From NCBI GenBank assembly GCA_030043575.1, contig JASHXK010000325.1:1-8761 (forward strand): a stretch of 8,761 bases of DNA. Direction: 5' to 3'. Below the pieces are notes generated by a model. That model saw only the letters and a program-made list of their open reading frames with translations. It searched no databases and was not told where the DNA came from. Source of the DNA: Terriglobales bacterium. Lineage in GTDB: Bacteria > Acidobacteriota > Terriglobia > Terriglobales > Acidobacteriaceae. Below are positions 1-5,353 of the stretch, piece by piece. How positions within the stretch are numbered: position 1 is the stretch's first letter; each line of letters opens with the position of its first letter. The translations under genes and the position numbers were made by a program.

Positions 1-5
1 GAGAT

Positions 6-1796
6 CTAGTGCGCTCCGGCACGTTGGATCGTGCCTGTTGCTTCAGCGGGCAGGCCGTTCTGTACCCACTGCAAAAGAGTGTCTTTTCCGTATTGCTGCG
101 CGAGTTGGGCGACACGCGCTCGCGCTTCGGCGTAGGCGCGACGCAGTTCTTCCTCGCTGCGCGGAGCACGCAACGATCTCTCCAGCACGGCGACATCGGC
201 CGAAGCGATCGCCTGCGGCGTGGCGTCGTTCGGCGCGGTCAAATAGAGCACCAGGCCTTCGCGAAACCACAACGGCGTTCCTGGCTGCGTGTACGAGTCG
301 ATGAGCATGTGCAGCAGTTCGTGATGAATTGTGCTATCGAGCGTGCCCGCGTCGCGCAACACATCCGACGGCTGCATCTGGATGGTCTTTCCCCTGGTCG
401 ACGCGGCGACCCATCCCGGCTCACCGGTGGAATTGCGAAACTCGGCGACGGTGGCATATACCTTGAGCCTCGGCTTGGCCTGATAAACAAATCCCGTGCT
501 CTCTTCCGACTCGTGCATGAGGCGCGTCGCGACCGGCAGAAGCGAACGATCGCGGTCGGGCCGCGTGGTGAATAGCTCGATGTCCTCATTAGCGAATTGC
601 TGCCAGACGATGCCCTGCGCCGAGATGCCGAGCCGAGTTCCCGGATAGTAGAAGGCAAGAATCTCGCGATACGAATGGCCTTCTTCGCCCATGACTTCCG
701 CGCCAATCTGGCACAAACCTACACCGTGCCCGCGTCCACGGCCGTGGAAAACAACCTGGTCGCCACGCACATTCACCTCGTACCAGTTGCTTTTGAGCCG
801 CTCCCATCCGATGTGGCGACCAACAGCGGAGCGGAACAGCAGCGCCGATACGGTCACGCTGCTGCTGCCGGTGAGGCGCAGAAATTCCACGCGTCCGCTC
901 GGCGTGCGATGCAACACGGAAACCGAGCGCAGCTTGCCAGGAATGGCGATGCCGTCGTCCGCCAATGCGGCCTGCAACTCGCGCCGGGAAATTTCGCTGC
1001 TCCACTGCGAGCCGCCCTCGCGAATGCAGTAGCGATCGGAGTGCTGCCTCAGGTACGGCGCCGGCGCTTCGTCGTTGCCCAGAATGTAGTGACCGTCTTC
1101 GGTGGTGCCGCCGCAATCGGCGTAGTAATAGGTCGCGGCAGGTTCGCCGTCATACCACAGCACTTCGCCCGCGGTGGCTTCCGCGATCTGACGCAGGTGC
1201 GGATTGATCCCGGCAAGCCGCAGGTCCTGGCAATGGGTGGTGTCGCAGAAGTCGAAGCCATCGAGGGCATGGCGACTGCCGAAGTGCATGGCAAAGGTGC
1301 GCGCGGCCACGGCCATCGCCTTCAGCGCCTCATCCGACTTGAAGTTACCAGTCTCGCCGGCAAGAACTCCGGCGATGTACTCTTCCATCGGCATCAGCGC
1401 GGTGACAAGCAGATGATTGTTCTCGGCGCGCAGCTCGATGGAAAAGTCGGCATGAATCGGCGGCGAATCGGCCGCGGTGAGCTGATAGTTGCCGCTGAGG
1501 AGCAACTCGGATGCCGGCGAGCGATCGAGCACGATCGACGAGCCTGACGCTTGTGCGACCAGCGACGTTATGGGCGAATCTTTGCAGGTTGCGCACTTGC
1601 GGAGCTGCGCCTGGCCGGCATCGGCGCGCATTCGCAGCTCATGCGGCGGATGCAGATACCACAGACGCACGCGAACGGTTTGCGGAAAGCCGTTATGTGG
1701 CGTGGCCTTCGAAGTAACGTCGCTGGAAGCTGCTCCGGCGACGTCAGCAGTCGGCAGCATCAACAACAAGCCGAGTAGGGCGGCGATTCGCTTCAT
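6..1796 (-). CDS. Secreted SpoIID/LytB-domain protein fused to an MA-like (HExxH) metallopeptidase domain
   Basis: This 596-aa protein has three parts. Residues 1-25 form a signal peptide (MKRIAALLGLLLMLP, then small residues). Residues ~38-90 form a beta-rich lead-in with a CATC motif (C68/C71). Residues ~130-390 form a SpoIID/LytB domain. In SpoIID that domain is a lytic transglycosylase acting on peptide-free glycan. MEEYIAGVLAGETG contains the Glu (E148) aligning with the known catalytic Glu. MAVAARTFA (161-169) and HGRGRGHGVGLCQIGA (351-366) are family hallmarks. C184/H188/C189, with H176 nearby, resemble the zinc cluster described for clostridial SpoIID. The C-terminal part has HHELLH (HExxH at 492-496) and WFREGL (E513), the pattern of MA-like gluzincin peptidases, so a second, proteolytic activity is inferred. 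The ATG at 1796 is chosen because it opens the signal peptide and overlaps the upstream stop as ATGA. The reading frame remains open a further 59 codons upstream, but that stretch overlaps the transpeptidase gene and is not signal-like. The SpoIID call is secure; the peptidase call is likely. Confidence 0.92.
   Translation of the reverse strand: MKRIAALLGLLLMLPTADVAGAASSDVTSKATPHNGFPQTVRVRLWYLHPPHELRMRADAGQAQLRKCATCKDSPITSLVAQASGSSIVLDRSPASELLLSGNYQLTAADSPPIHADFSIELRAENNHLLVTALMPMEEYIAGVLAGETGNFKSDEALKAMAVAARTFAMHFGSRHALDGFDFCDTTHCQDLRLAGINPHLRQIAEATAGEVLWYDGEPAATYYYADCGGTTEDGHYILGNDEAPAPYLRQHSDRYCIREGGSQWSSEISRRELQAALADDGIAIPGKLRSVSVLHRTPSGRVEFLRLTGSSSVTVSALLFRSAVGRHIGWERLKSNWYEVNVRGDQVVFHGRGRGHGVGLCQIGAEVMGEEGHSYREILAFYYPGTRLGISAQGIVWQQFANEDIELFTTRPDRDRSLLPVATRLMHESEESTGFVYQAKPRLKVYATVAEFRNSTGEPGWVAASTRGKTIQMQPSDVLRDAGTLDSTIHHELLHMLIDSYTQPGTPLWFREGLVLYLTAPNDATPQAIASADVAVLERSLRAPRSEEELRRAYAEARARVAQLAQQYGKDTLLQWVQNGLPAEATGTIQRAGAH
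1793..1796 (-). promoter_or_regulatory. ATGA stop/start overlap (translational coupling site)
   Basis: On the minus strand the transpeptidase stop TGA and the SpoIID start ATG share bases as ATGA. This arrangement is typical of termination-reinitiation. It supports the chosen SpoIID start and implies that the two proteins are made together from one mRNA. Confidence 0.8.
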
Positions 1797-2731
1797 CGCG
1801 TGGCTCCTCGGGCCTGCATCGCAGCGGATTTTTTCCGATCGGCGAATGCGGAGAAGATCTGGCGCGCCACGGTTGCAGCGTCGCTGCCGCCGTGTCCCTT
1901 CTCCAGAAAAACCACCAGCACGATTTCGGGATTTTCCGCCGGAGCGTAGCCGGCAAACCAGGCATGAGTCCATGCGCCTTCGCCGGCAGACGCGGTTCCT
2001 GTCTTGCCGGCGACCTTCATCGCGGCGGACGGCTGCGCTTCGCGTCCCATGCCGTAGGCCACCGACTGCGCCAGTCCGGCAAACAGCGGATCGAGCCTGG
2101 CATCGTGCTTCGACTCGAGCAGTGCGAGCTGGCGATAGGCTCGCAGCATCTGCAGCGGCGTGACGCTAATTCCCCACTCGCCGATGGCTTCCAGTTGCAA
2201 CTGTTGGAGCGATTGTGCCAGCGCGATGCTACCCGCAGCTTCATCCGGAGCCAGCAACGTCGCGGAAGAAAATCCGTCCCGCGCAAGGCTGTCGCGCAAT
2301 TGCGCAGGAGTCAAGCGTAGAGCCACGGCGGAAAAATAGGAGTTGCAGGAATACGCCAATGCGGCCGCCGGATCGAGCGGCTGGGCGGTTGCAGGATGAG
2401 TGCAATCGAGCTTGTGGCCGCCGATCCACAGCGAACGCCTGCACATCAGCGCGGTTTGTTCGTTCACTTTGTCCAGTTCCAGAAGCGCCATCAAGGTGAA
2501 TGGCTTGATGCTGGAACCGGGATGAGCCACACGGCGCGCTGCGACATCCAGATGATAGGCAGCGAGCACCTGGCCGGAATGGACGTCGAGTACGACGGCG
2601 GTCCCGCTGCGTCCCGCCATGGCGTGCGATGCGGCATTCTGCAGAGATTCACCCGCAGCAATTGCGTAGGCCGAAATCTGGAGCGAGAGAATTAGAGTGA
2701 AGACACCGCAGGTGGCCAGATTCCGGAGCAT
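1793..2731 (-). CDS. Short penicillin-binding transpeptidase-domain protein
   Basis: This 312-aa serine transpeptidase/acylase belongs to the penicillin-binding protein fold. A hydrophobic N-terminus (residues ~5-24, ending AYA-IAAG) indicates a signal peptide or membrane anchor, so it acts in the periplasm. All three active-site motifs are present in order: SxxK at S73-K76 (HPGSSIKPF), SxN at 128-130 (SCN) and KTG at 243-245 (GKTGTAS). There is almost nothing before the catalytic domain, so it lacks the N-terminal dimerisation or pedestal region of FtsI/PBP2 proteins and the glycosyltransferase domain of class A enzymes. Expected activity is D,D-transpeptidation or carboxypeptidation of peptidoglycan stems. 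A class D beta-lactamase-like or BlaR-sensor relative is less likely, because the WFAGYAP segment after KTG is typical of PBPs. The ATG at 2731 gives the signal sequence; no strong Shine-Dalgarno is visible. The stop overlaps the SpoIID start by 4 bp, so the two genes probably form an operon. Confidence 0.9.
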   Translation of the reverse strand: MLRNLATCGVFTLILSLQISAYAIAAGESLQNAASHAMAGRSGTAVVLDVHSGQVLAAYHLDVAARRVAHPGSSIKPFTLMALLELDKVNEQTALMCRRSLWIGGHKLDCTHPATAQPLDPAAALAYSCNSYFSAVALRLTPAQLRDSLARDGFSSATLLAPDEAAGSIALAQSLQQLQLEAIGEWGISVTPLQMLRAYRQLALLESKHDARLDPLFAGLAQSVAYGMGREAQPSAAMKVAGKTGTASAGEGAWTHAWFAGYAPAENPEIVLVVFLEKGHGGSDAATVARQIFSAFADRKKSAAMQARGATR

Positions 2732-2926
2732 GGCTACGATTGTAGTAGCAGCAGGCAATACCCGGAGAGCGGCATTGGCCCGGAGAATCGTGATTGGCAA
2801 TGCGCTGCAACTGGTGGTCATCCCCGCAACCGCCGATCGACTTTGTGAGACGGATGTTAGTGTGCGAATCCGCACGGCAGCACTTTGACCTACGTTCGTC
2901 CAGAACCAAAACAAGCCTTTGGTCAC

Positions 2927-2956
2927 TTGGGTCGAAAAACGTTGCGGGACTACAAT
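2927..2956 (+). promoter_or_regulatory. Candidate sigma70-type promoter of the 62-codon gene
   Basis: TTGGGT (2927-2932) and TACAAT (2951-2956) are separated by 18 bp. TACAAT matches the -10 consensus at five of six positions; the -35 is weaker. The predicted transcript starts near 2963, giving a leader of about 30 nt that contains the Shine-Dalgarno. This is a pattern match only. Confidence 0.45.
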
Positions 2957-2982
2957 AGTCTTATAAGCTCCCTGGTTGGGAT

Positions 2983-2988
2983 AGGAGG
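2983..2988 (+). promoter_or_regulatory. Strong Shine-Dalgarno (AGGAGG) of the 62-codon gene
   Basis: AGGAGG ends 5 nt before the ATG at 2994. This is an ideal ribosome-binding site and the main reason to accept the short reading frame as a real gene. Confidence 0.8.
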
Positions 2989-2993
2989 TCGCC

Positions 2994-3182
2994 ATGGAAC
3001 TGCGGCTGACCGACAAGGAGCATGATCTGCTCCTTGAGTTCTTGCAAGAACGGCACAAACACCTGTTGCACGACATCGCCAAGGCCGACCATCACGAATT
3101 TAGAGCGGCACTGCGCGAGCGTTGCAACATGCTGGAAGGCGTCCTGGAGAAACTCCAGGTACCGGTCCATTCCGCGGCTTAG
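2994..3182 (+). CDS. Small conserved-looking acidic/basic helical protein, function unknown
   Basis: This 62-aa protein has no signal peptide or membrane segment and is probably cytosolic. The composition is strongly charged and helix-favouring: MELRLTDKEHDLLLEFLQER, then HHEFRAALRER, then MLEGVLEKLQV. The heptad-like spacing of Leu suggests two helices that could pack as a hairpin or coiled coil. It contains five His residues (HKHLLHDIAKADHH) and one Cys. Small proteins of the form MELxLTxxEHxLLxEILEERxxxLxxEIxxTDHHEFKxxLR are, from memory, common and unnamed in Acidobacteria; this should be tested by a search. Evidence for reality is an ideal AGGAGG at 5 nt spacing, a promoter-like sequence upstream and a codon pattern like its neighbours. 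It is divergent from the transpeptidase and convergent with the oxidoreductase, so context does not reveal its role. Confidence 0.75.
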   Translation: MELRLTDKEHDLLLEFLQERHKHLLHDIAKADHHEFRAALRERCNMLEGVLEKLQVPVHSAA

Positions 3183-3250
3183 GATCGTTTTGTGCGCAAC
3201 AGAGCGAGGGACATGCCTACTCTGAACCCGACCTCGTAATCTGGCCGCGA

Positions 3251-4216
3251 TTACAGCACCAGCACCATCTTTCCGTGCGCCCCTGAGGGCTGCATGATCT
3301 CTTCCTGCGCGCGTGCGGCGTCCGCCAGCGGAATCTTCTTGCCAATTAGCGGCCGTAATGTTCCATTCTCCAAACCTGCAGTCAGCGCGGCATGCATCTC
3401 GCGATATTCCGGTTCGGAGGTACTGCCCAGAGTCACGCCACGAATGTCGGTCTCGCGACCCATCGTATTGCGAGGGTCGATTTCCACGGTGCCGCGGCTG
3501 CCGATAACGATGGCGCGACCGTTTCTGGCCAGCACCGTCAGGTCGCGGCCCAGATTCTTGTTTGCCAGCAGCTCGATGATCACATTCACGCCCTGTCCAT
3601 TAGTCAGCTTCATCAACTCATCAAGGTATCCGTCCTTCGAGTGATTGAGGCCGTACTGCGCACCTTGCTCCGTCACCAGCTTGATTCCGTCCTCACTGCC
3701 GGCCGTGCCGATGACAATCATGCCGGCGGCACGGGCCAGCTGCACCGCCGCGGTGCCCACCCCACCGCTGGCGCCGTGAATCAGCACCGTCTCACCCGGC
3801 TTGGCATGTGCACGCTGAAAGAGTCCGCGATACGCAGTACCGTAAGGAACGCCCATTGCGGCGCCCTGCTCAAAGCTGACATGATCCGGCAACGGGTGAA
3901 CTTTGGATTGATCGGCCAATGCTCGCTCGGCGTAAGTCCCGGTTGTCGATTCGGTAATGTAAACGCGGTCACCGGACTTGAACTTCTTCACGTCGCGACC
4001 GATAGCGGTTACCATTCCCCCAGCGTCATATCCCGGCGTGTAGGGCAGGTTCGGCTTGAAGACGTAGGTGCCGGTGCGGATGTAAGCATCGACGGGGTTC
4101 ACCCCCGCGGCATGGACGCGAATGACAACCTGTTCCGGACCCGGCTGCGGATCGGGGAGCTCCTCCAGCTTCAAAACTTCCGGGCCGCCGAATTGGTGCA
4201 CGCGTATGGCTTTCAC
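3251..4216 (-). CDS. NADPH:quinone oxidoreductase-type MDR enzyme (zinc-free)
   Basis: This 321-aa protein belongs to the medium-chain dehydrogenase/reductase superfamily, quinone reductase/zeta-crystallin branch. It is expected to pass electrons from NADPH to quinones or reactive enones in the cytosol. The N-terminal GroES-like half (residues 1-~115) shows MKAIRVHQFGGPEVL, VNPVDAYIRTG and PGYDAGGMVTAIG. The cofactor-binding half has the quinone-reductase Rossmann loop HGASGGVGTAAVQLA (147-161). A C-terminal GKMVLVL strand closes the fold. The Cys/His ligands of the catalytic and structural zincs of alcohol dehydrogenases are absent, so it is the zinc-independent type. The length is normal for the family. 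The GTG at 4216 is preferred over the ATG at 4327 because homologues begin M-K-A-I/V and an AGGAGGA lies 4-5 nt upstream; the extra 37 residues of the longer frame are not family-like. The physiological substrate cannot be told from sequence. Confidence 0.92.
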   Translation of the reverse strand: MKAIRVHQFGGPEVLKLEELPDPQPGPEQVVIRVHAAGVNPVDAYIRTGTYVFKPNLPYTPGYDAGGMVTAIGRDVKKFKSGDRVYITESTTGTYAERALADQSKVHPLPDHVSFEQGAAMGVPYGTAYRGLFQRAHAKPGETVLIHGASGGVGTAAVQLARAAGMIVIGTAGSEDGIKLVTEQGAQYGLNHSKDGYLDELMKLTNGQGVNVIIELLANKNLGRDLTVLARNGRAIVIGSRGTVEIDPRNTMGRETDIRGVTLGSTSEPEYREMHAALTAGLENGTLRPLIGKKIPLADAARAQEEIMQPSGAHGKMVLVL

Positions 4217-4220
4217 GATG

Positions 4221-4227
4221 TCCTCCT
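4221..4227 (-). promoter_or_regulatory. Shine-Dalgarno fixing the GTG start of the oxidoreductase
   Basis: On the minus strand AGGAGGA is followed by CATC and then GTG (4216-4214). The near-ideal spacing supports the GTG rather than the upstream ATG at 4327 as the true start. Confidence 0.8.
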
Positions 4228-4337
4228 GCCAATCAACAGGTGCTGCCACGAGTGTACCGCTTGACTGGGGGCAACGCCCGATTCGAGCGGACAGCCTCCG
4301 GAGCGTGAGCGGACGTGGCACACGCAAGCTGCCGGCT

Positions 4338-4368
4338 GAAGCGGGCGCAGATCATGCAAGAAGCGGGC
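4338..4368. repeat. Direct repeat GAAGCGGGC, 22-bp phasing
   Basis: Two exact 9-bp copies lie at 4338-4346 and 4360-4368, offset by 22 bp, about two helical turns. They sit 122-152 bp upstream of the oxidoreductase start. They could be a direct-repeat protein site, but the second copy also forms part of the hairpin described at 4363-4391, and chance is possible. Confidence 0.35.
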
Positions 4369-4391
4369 TCGACGCTCGCCTAAAGGCCCGC
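4363..4391 (-). terminator. Possible terminator hairpin after the 232-aa gene
   Basis: Read on the minus strand, GCGGGC and GCCCGC form a perfect 6-bp GC-rich stem around a 17-nt loop. It is followed by TTCTTG, which is only a weak U-tract. It lies about 67 nt after the stop of the 4458-5156 gene and before the oxidoreductase start, which suits a terminator. The short stem, large loop and poor U-run keep confidence low. Confidence 0.3.
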
Positions 4392-4432
4392 ACTTACCGG
4401 AAAACTACGAGGCGGCTGAGTCTCGACTGCTG

Positions 4433-4453
4433 GACAACCGACAACGGACAACT
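4433..4453. repeat. Triple 7-bp tandem repeat GACAACN
   Basis: GACAACC, GACAACG and GACAACT follow one another with an exact 7-bp period. The array begins 4 bp beyond the stop codon of the 232-aa minus-strand gene. No function can be assigned. Confidence 0.6.
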
Positions 4454-4457
4454 GCTC

Positions 4458-5156
4458 TCACGTTCCCTGCTGGATGTCTGTCGCCTTGCCGTCGGTGAAG
4501 GTGACGCGCACGGGATGGCCGTTGTTGGGGAAATCGACGATGCGCGGATTATTCATTCCCGTTCCTTCGGGGCTGCCTATGCCTATGGCGAAGAACGCCT
4601 GCAGCTCGTTCATGCCCGGCTTGACCTCGTGGTTTTCAATCGCCTTCCAGGTATTGGCAGACCAGTGCTTGTAAAGCTCGTGCGGATCCTGGATGAAGAG
4701 AATGTCGTCACTGTAGATGGTGTAGTTGCCTTGCTCTTCCACGCCGATGGGGAAGGCGTAGCGCTTGCCATCCTTCTCGAAGACGGCCATCACCTGCTTT
4801 TGCGACGACGAGTCCGGCGTGCGATCGAGTACCACGTCCTTGATCTCGAGCTTCTCGATCGGGCCCAGGGTGCCGGCGGTGTGCTCGAAGTCGCTGTGGC
4901 CGGCATAGGGATAGTAGGCGTATCGATAGCCGTCGCGCACCCAAACCGGCTGTTTGGTCAGCTCTTTGGCGTCCTTTAGATCCTGCGGATGCAGCTTCTT
5001 GGGCACGACGTAGTAGTCGGGATCGAGTGCGACCTTCGGTTGCACGGCGACGGAGACGCCGGTGCGCCGCTCGCGGTAGATGAGATAGAGGTTGATGGCC
5101 GCCGCAACAATGGCGACCAGGATGACGATCTGGATGATCTTGCCGGTCTTCGACAT
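4458..5156 (-). CDS. Membrane-anchored protein of unknown function, possible BamE/SmpA-like C-terminus
   Basis: I do not recognise a named family for this 232-aa protein. Residues ~7-27 (IIQIVILVAIVAAAINLYLIY) form one transmembrane helix, followed by RERR. Positive charges follow the helix, but SKTGK also precedes it, so topology is uncertain; an N-in signal anchor with the rest outside is plausible. Residues ~40-100 include DPDYYVVPKKLHPQDLKDAK and RYAYYPYAGH, rich in Tyr. Residues ~100-150 alternate polar and hydrophobic (LEIKDVVLDRT, MAVFEKDGKRYAFPIG), suggesting beta structure. The end has VKPGMNELQAFFAIGIGSPEG and then HPVRVTFTDGKATDIQ. This resembles the GMsxxqvxxxlGxP...f.dGkv pattern of BamE/SmpA/OmlA-like domains; that is inference only. 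No cysteine is present, so it is not a lipoprotein. The ATG at 5156 lacks an obvious Shine-Dalgarno. It is not clearly in an operon with its neighbours. Confidence 0.78.
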   Translation of the reverse strand: MSKTGKIIQIVILVAIVAAAINLYLIYRERRTGVSVAVQPKVALDPDYYVVPKKLHPQDLKDAKELTKQPVWVRDGYRYAYYPYAGHSDFEHTAGTLGPIEKLEIKDVVLDRTPDSSSQKQVMAVFEKDGKRYAFPIGVEEQGNYTIYSDDILFIQDPHELYKHWSANTWKAIENHEVKPGMNELQAFFAIGIGSPEGTGMNNPRIVDFPNNGHPVRVTFTDGKATDIQQGT

Positions 5157-5210
5157 AGAAGGTACAGGGAGTTGGATGAGTTAGATGGGCCGGCAGATTA
5201 CTGGTGAAAC

Positions 5211-5235
5211 GGCGATTTATCGCCAGTTATTAACT
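5211..5235. repeat. Two abutting perfect inverted repeats upstream of the 232-aa gene
   Basis: GGCGAT-TT-ATCGCC (5211-5224) is immediately followed by AGTTA-T-TAACT (5225-5235). Both are perfect dyads with tiny centres, which suits protein binding (operator) better than an RNA hairpin. They lie 55-79 bp upstream of the ATG at 5156 and downstream of the large repeat-protein gene. Confidence 0.5.
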
Positions 5236-5319
5236 GCGGGACGCGCCAGCCCCCGTTCATTTCTTGACGGCCAATACCCTTACCTGCGATAAACCCGAAA
5301 CCAATGAACCGTCTGAAGT

Positions 5320-5335
5320 GCCTGCTAAGACAGGC
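5320..5335 (-). other. Small hairpin just after the repeat-protein stop codon
   Basis: GCCTG and CAGGC flank a 6-nt loop (5-bp perfect stem), 18 nt beyond the minus-strand stop at 5354. There is no T-run after it, so it may protect the mRNA 3' end or be incidental. It is not a convincing intrinsic terminator. Confidence 0.25.
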
Positions 5336-5353
5336 GCACGGACCAGCTTATAC

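Larger units (their letters stand above)
2732..2993. other. Divergent intergenic region between the transpeptidase and the 62-codon gene
   Basis: These 262 bp separate two head-to-head genes and should hold promoters for both. The plus-strand promoter is recognisable (separate entry). For the minus-strand cassette only a TACAAT-like hexamer (2744 down to 2739) is seen, very close to the start and without a convincing -35, so that promoter remains unassigned. A perfect 5-bp-arm inverted repeat, GTGCG-AATC-CGCAC, lies at 2862-2875. No reading frame here looks coding. Confidence 0.5.

Noticed and set aside
597..1547. Long plus-strand open frame (316 codons) opposite the SpoIID gene
   Set aside because: It is the antisense shadow of a clearly recognisable SpoIID-domain gene. 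It has low-complexity Ala/Arg-rich translation, no family match and no ribosome-binding site.
1797..1973. N-terminal extension of the SpoIID reading frame up to an ATG at 1973
   Set aside because: The extra 59 residues are Arg/Cys-rich and overlap the transpeptidase coding end. A proper signal peptide begins at the ATG at 1796.
2732..3082. N-terminal extension of the transpeptidase frame up to 3082
   Set aside because: It would overlap the start of the divergent 62-codon gene and its promoter. The extra 117 residues are not protein-like, whereas the ATG at 2731 opens a signal sequence.
3205..3236. CGAGG...CCTCG inverted repeat between the convergent small gene and oxidoreductase, considered as a bidirectional terminator
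   Set aside because: The stem is only 5 bp with a loop of more than 20 nt and no T-run on either side.
3392..4264. Plus-strand open frame (290 codons) opposite the oxidoreductase
   Set aside because: The minus strand encodes an intact quinone reductase with a strong Shine-Dalgarno. The antisense translation has no recognisable motif.
4261..4266. TTGACT resembling a -35 box on the plus strand
   Set aside because: No -10 at suitable spacing and no plus-strand gene downstream.
4122..4979. Plus-strand open frame (285 codons) spanning the oxidoreductase start and the 232-aa gene
   Set aside because: It covers an intergenic region and two antisense genes, and its translation looks like complement-frame sequence.
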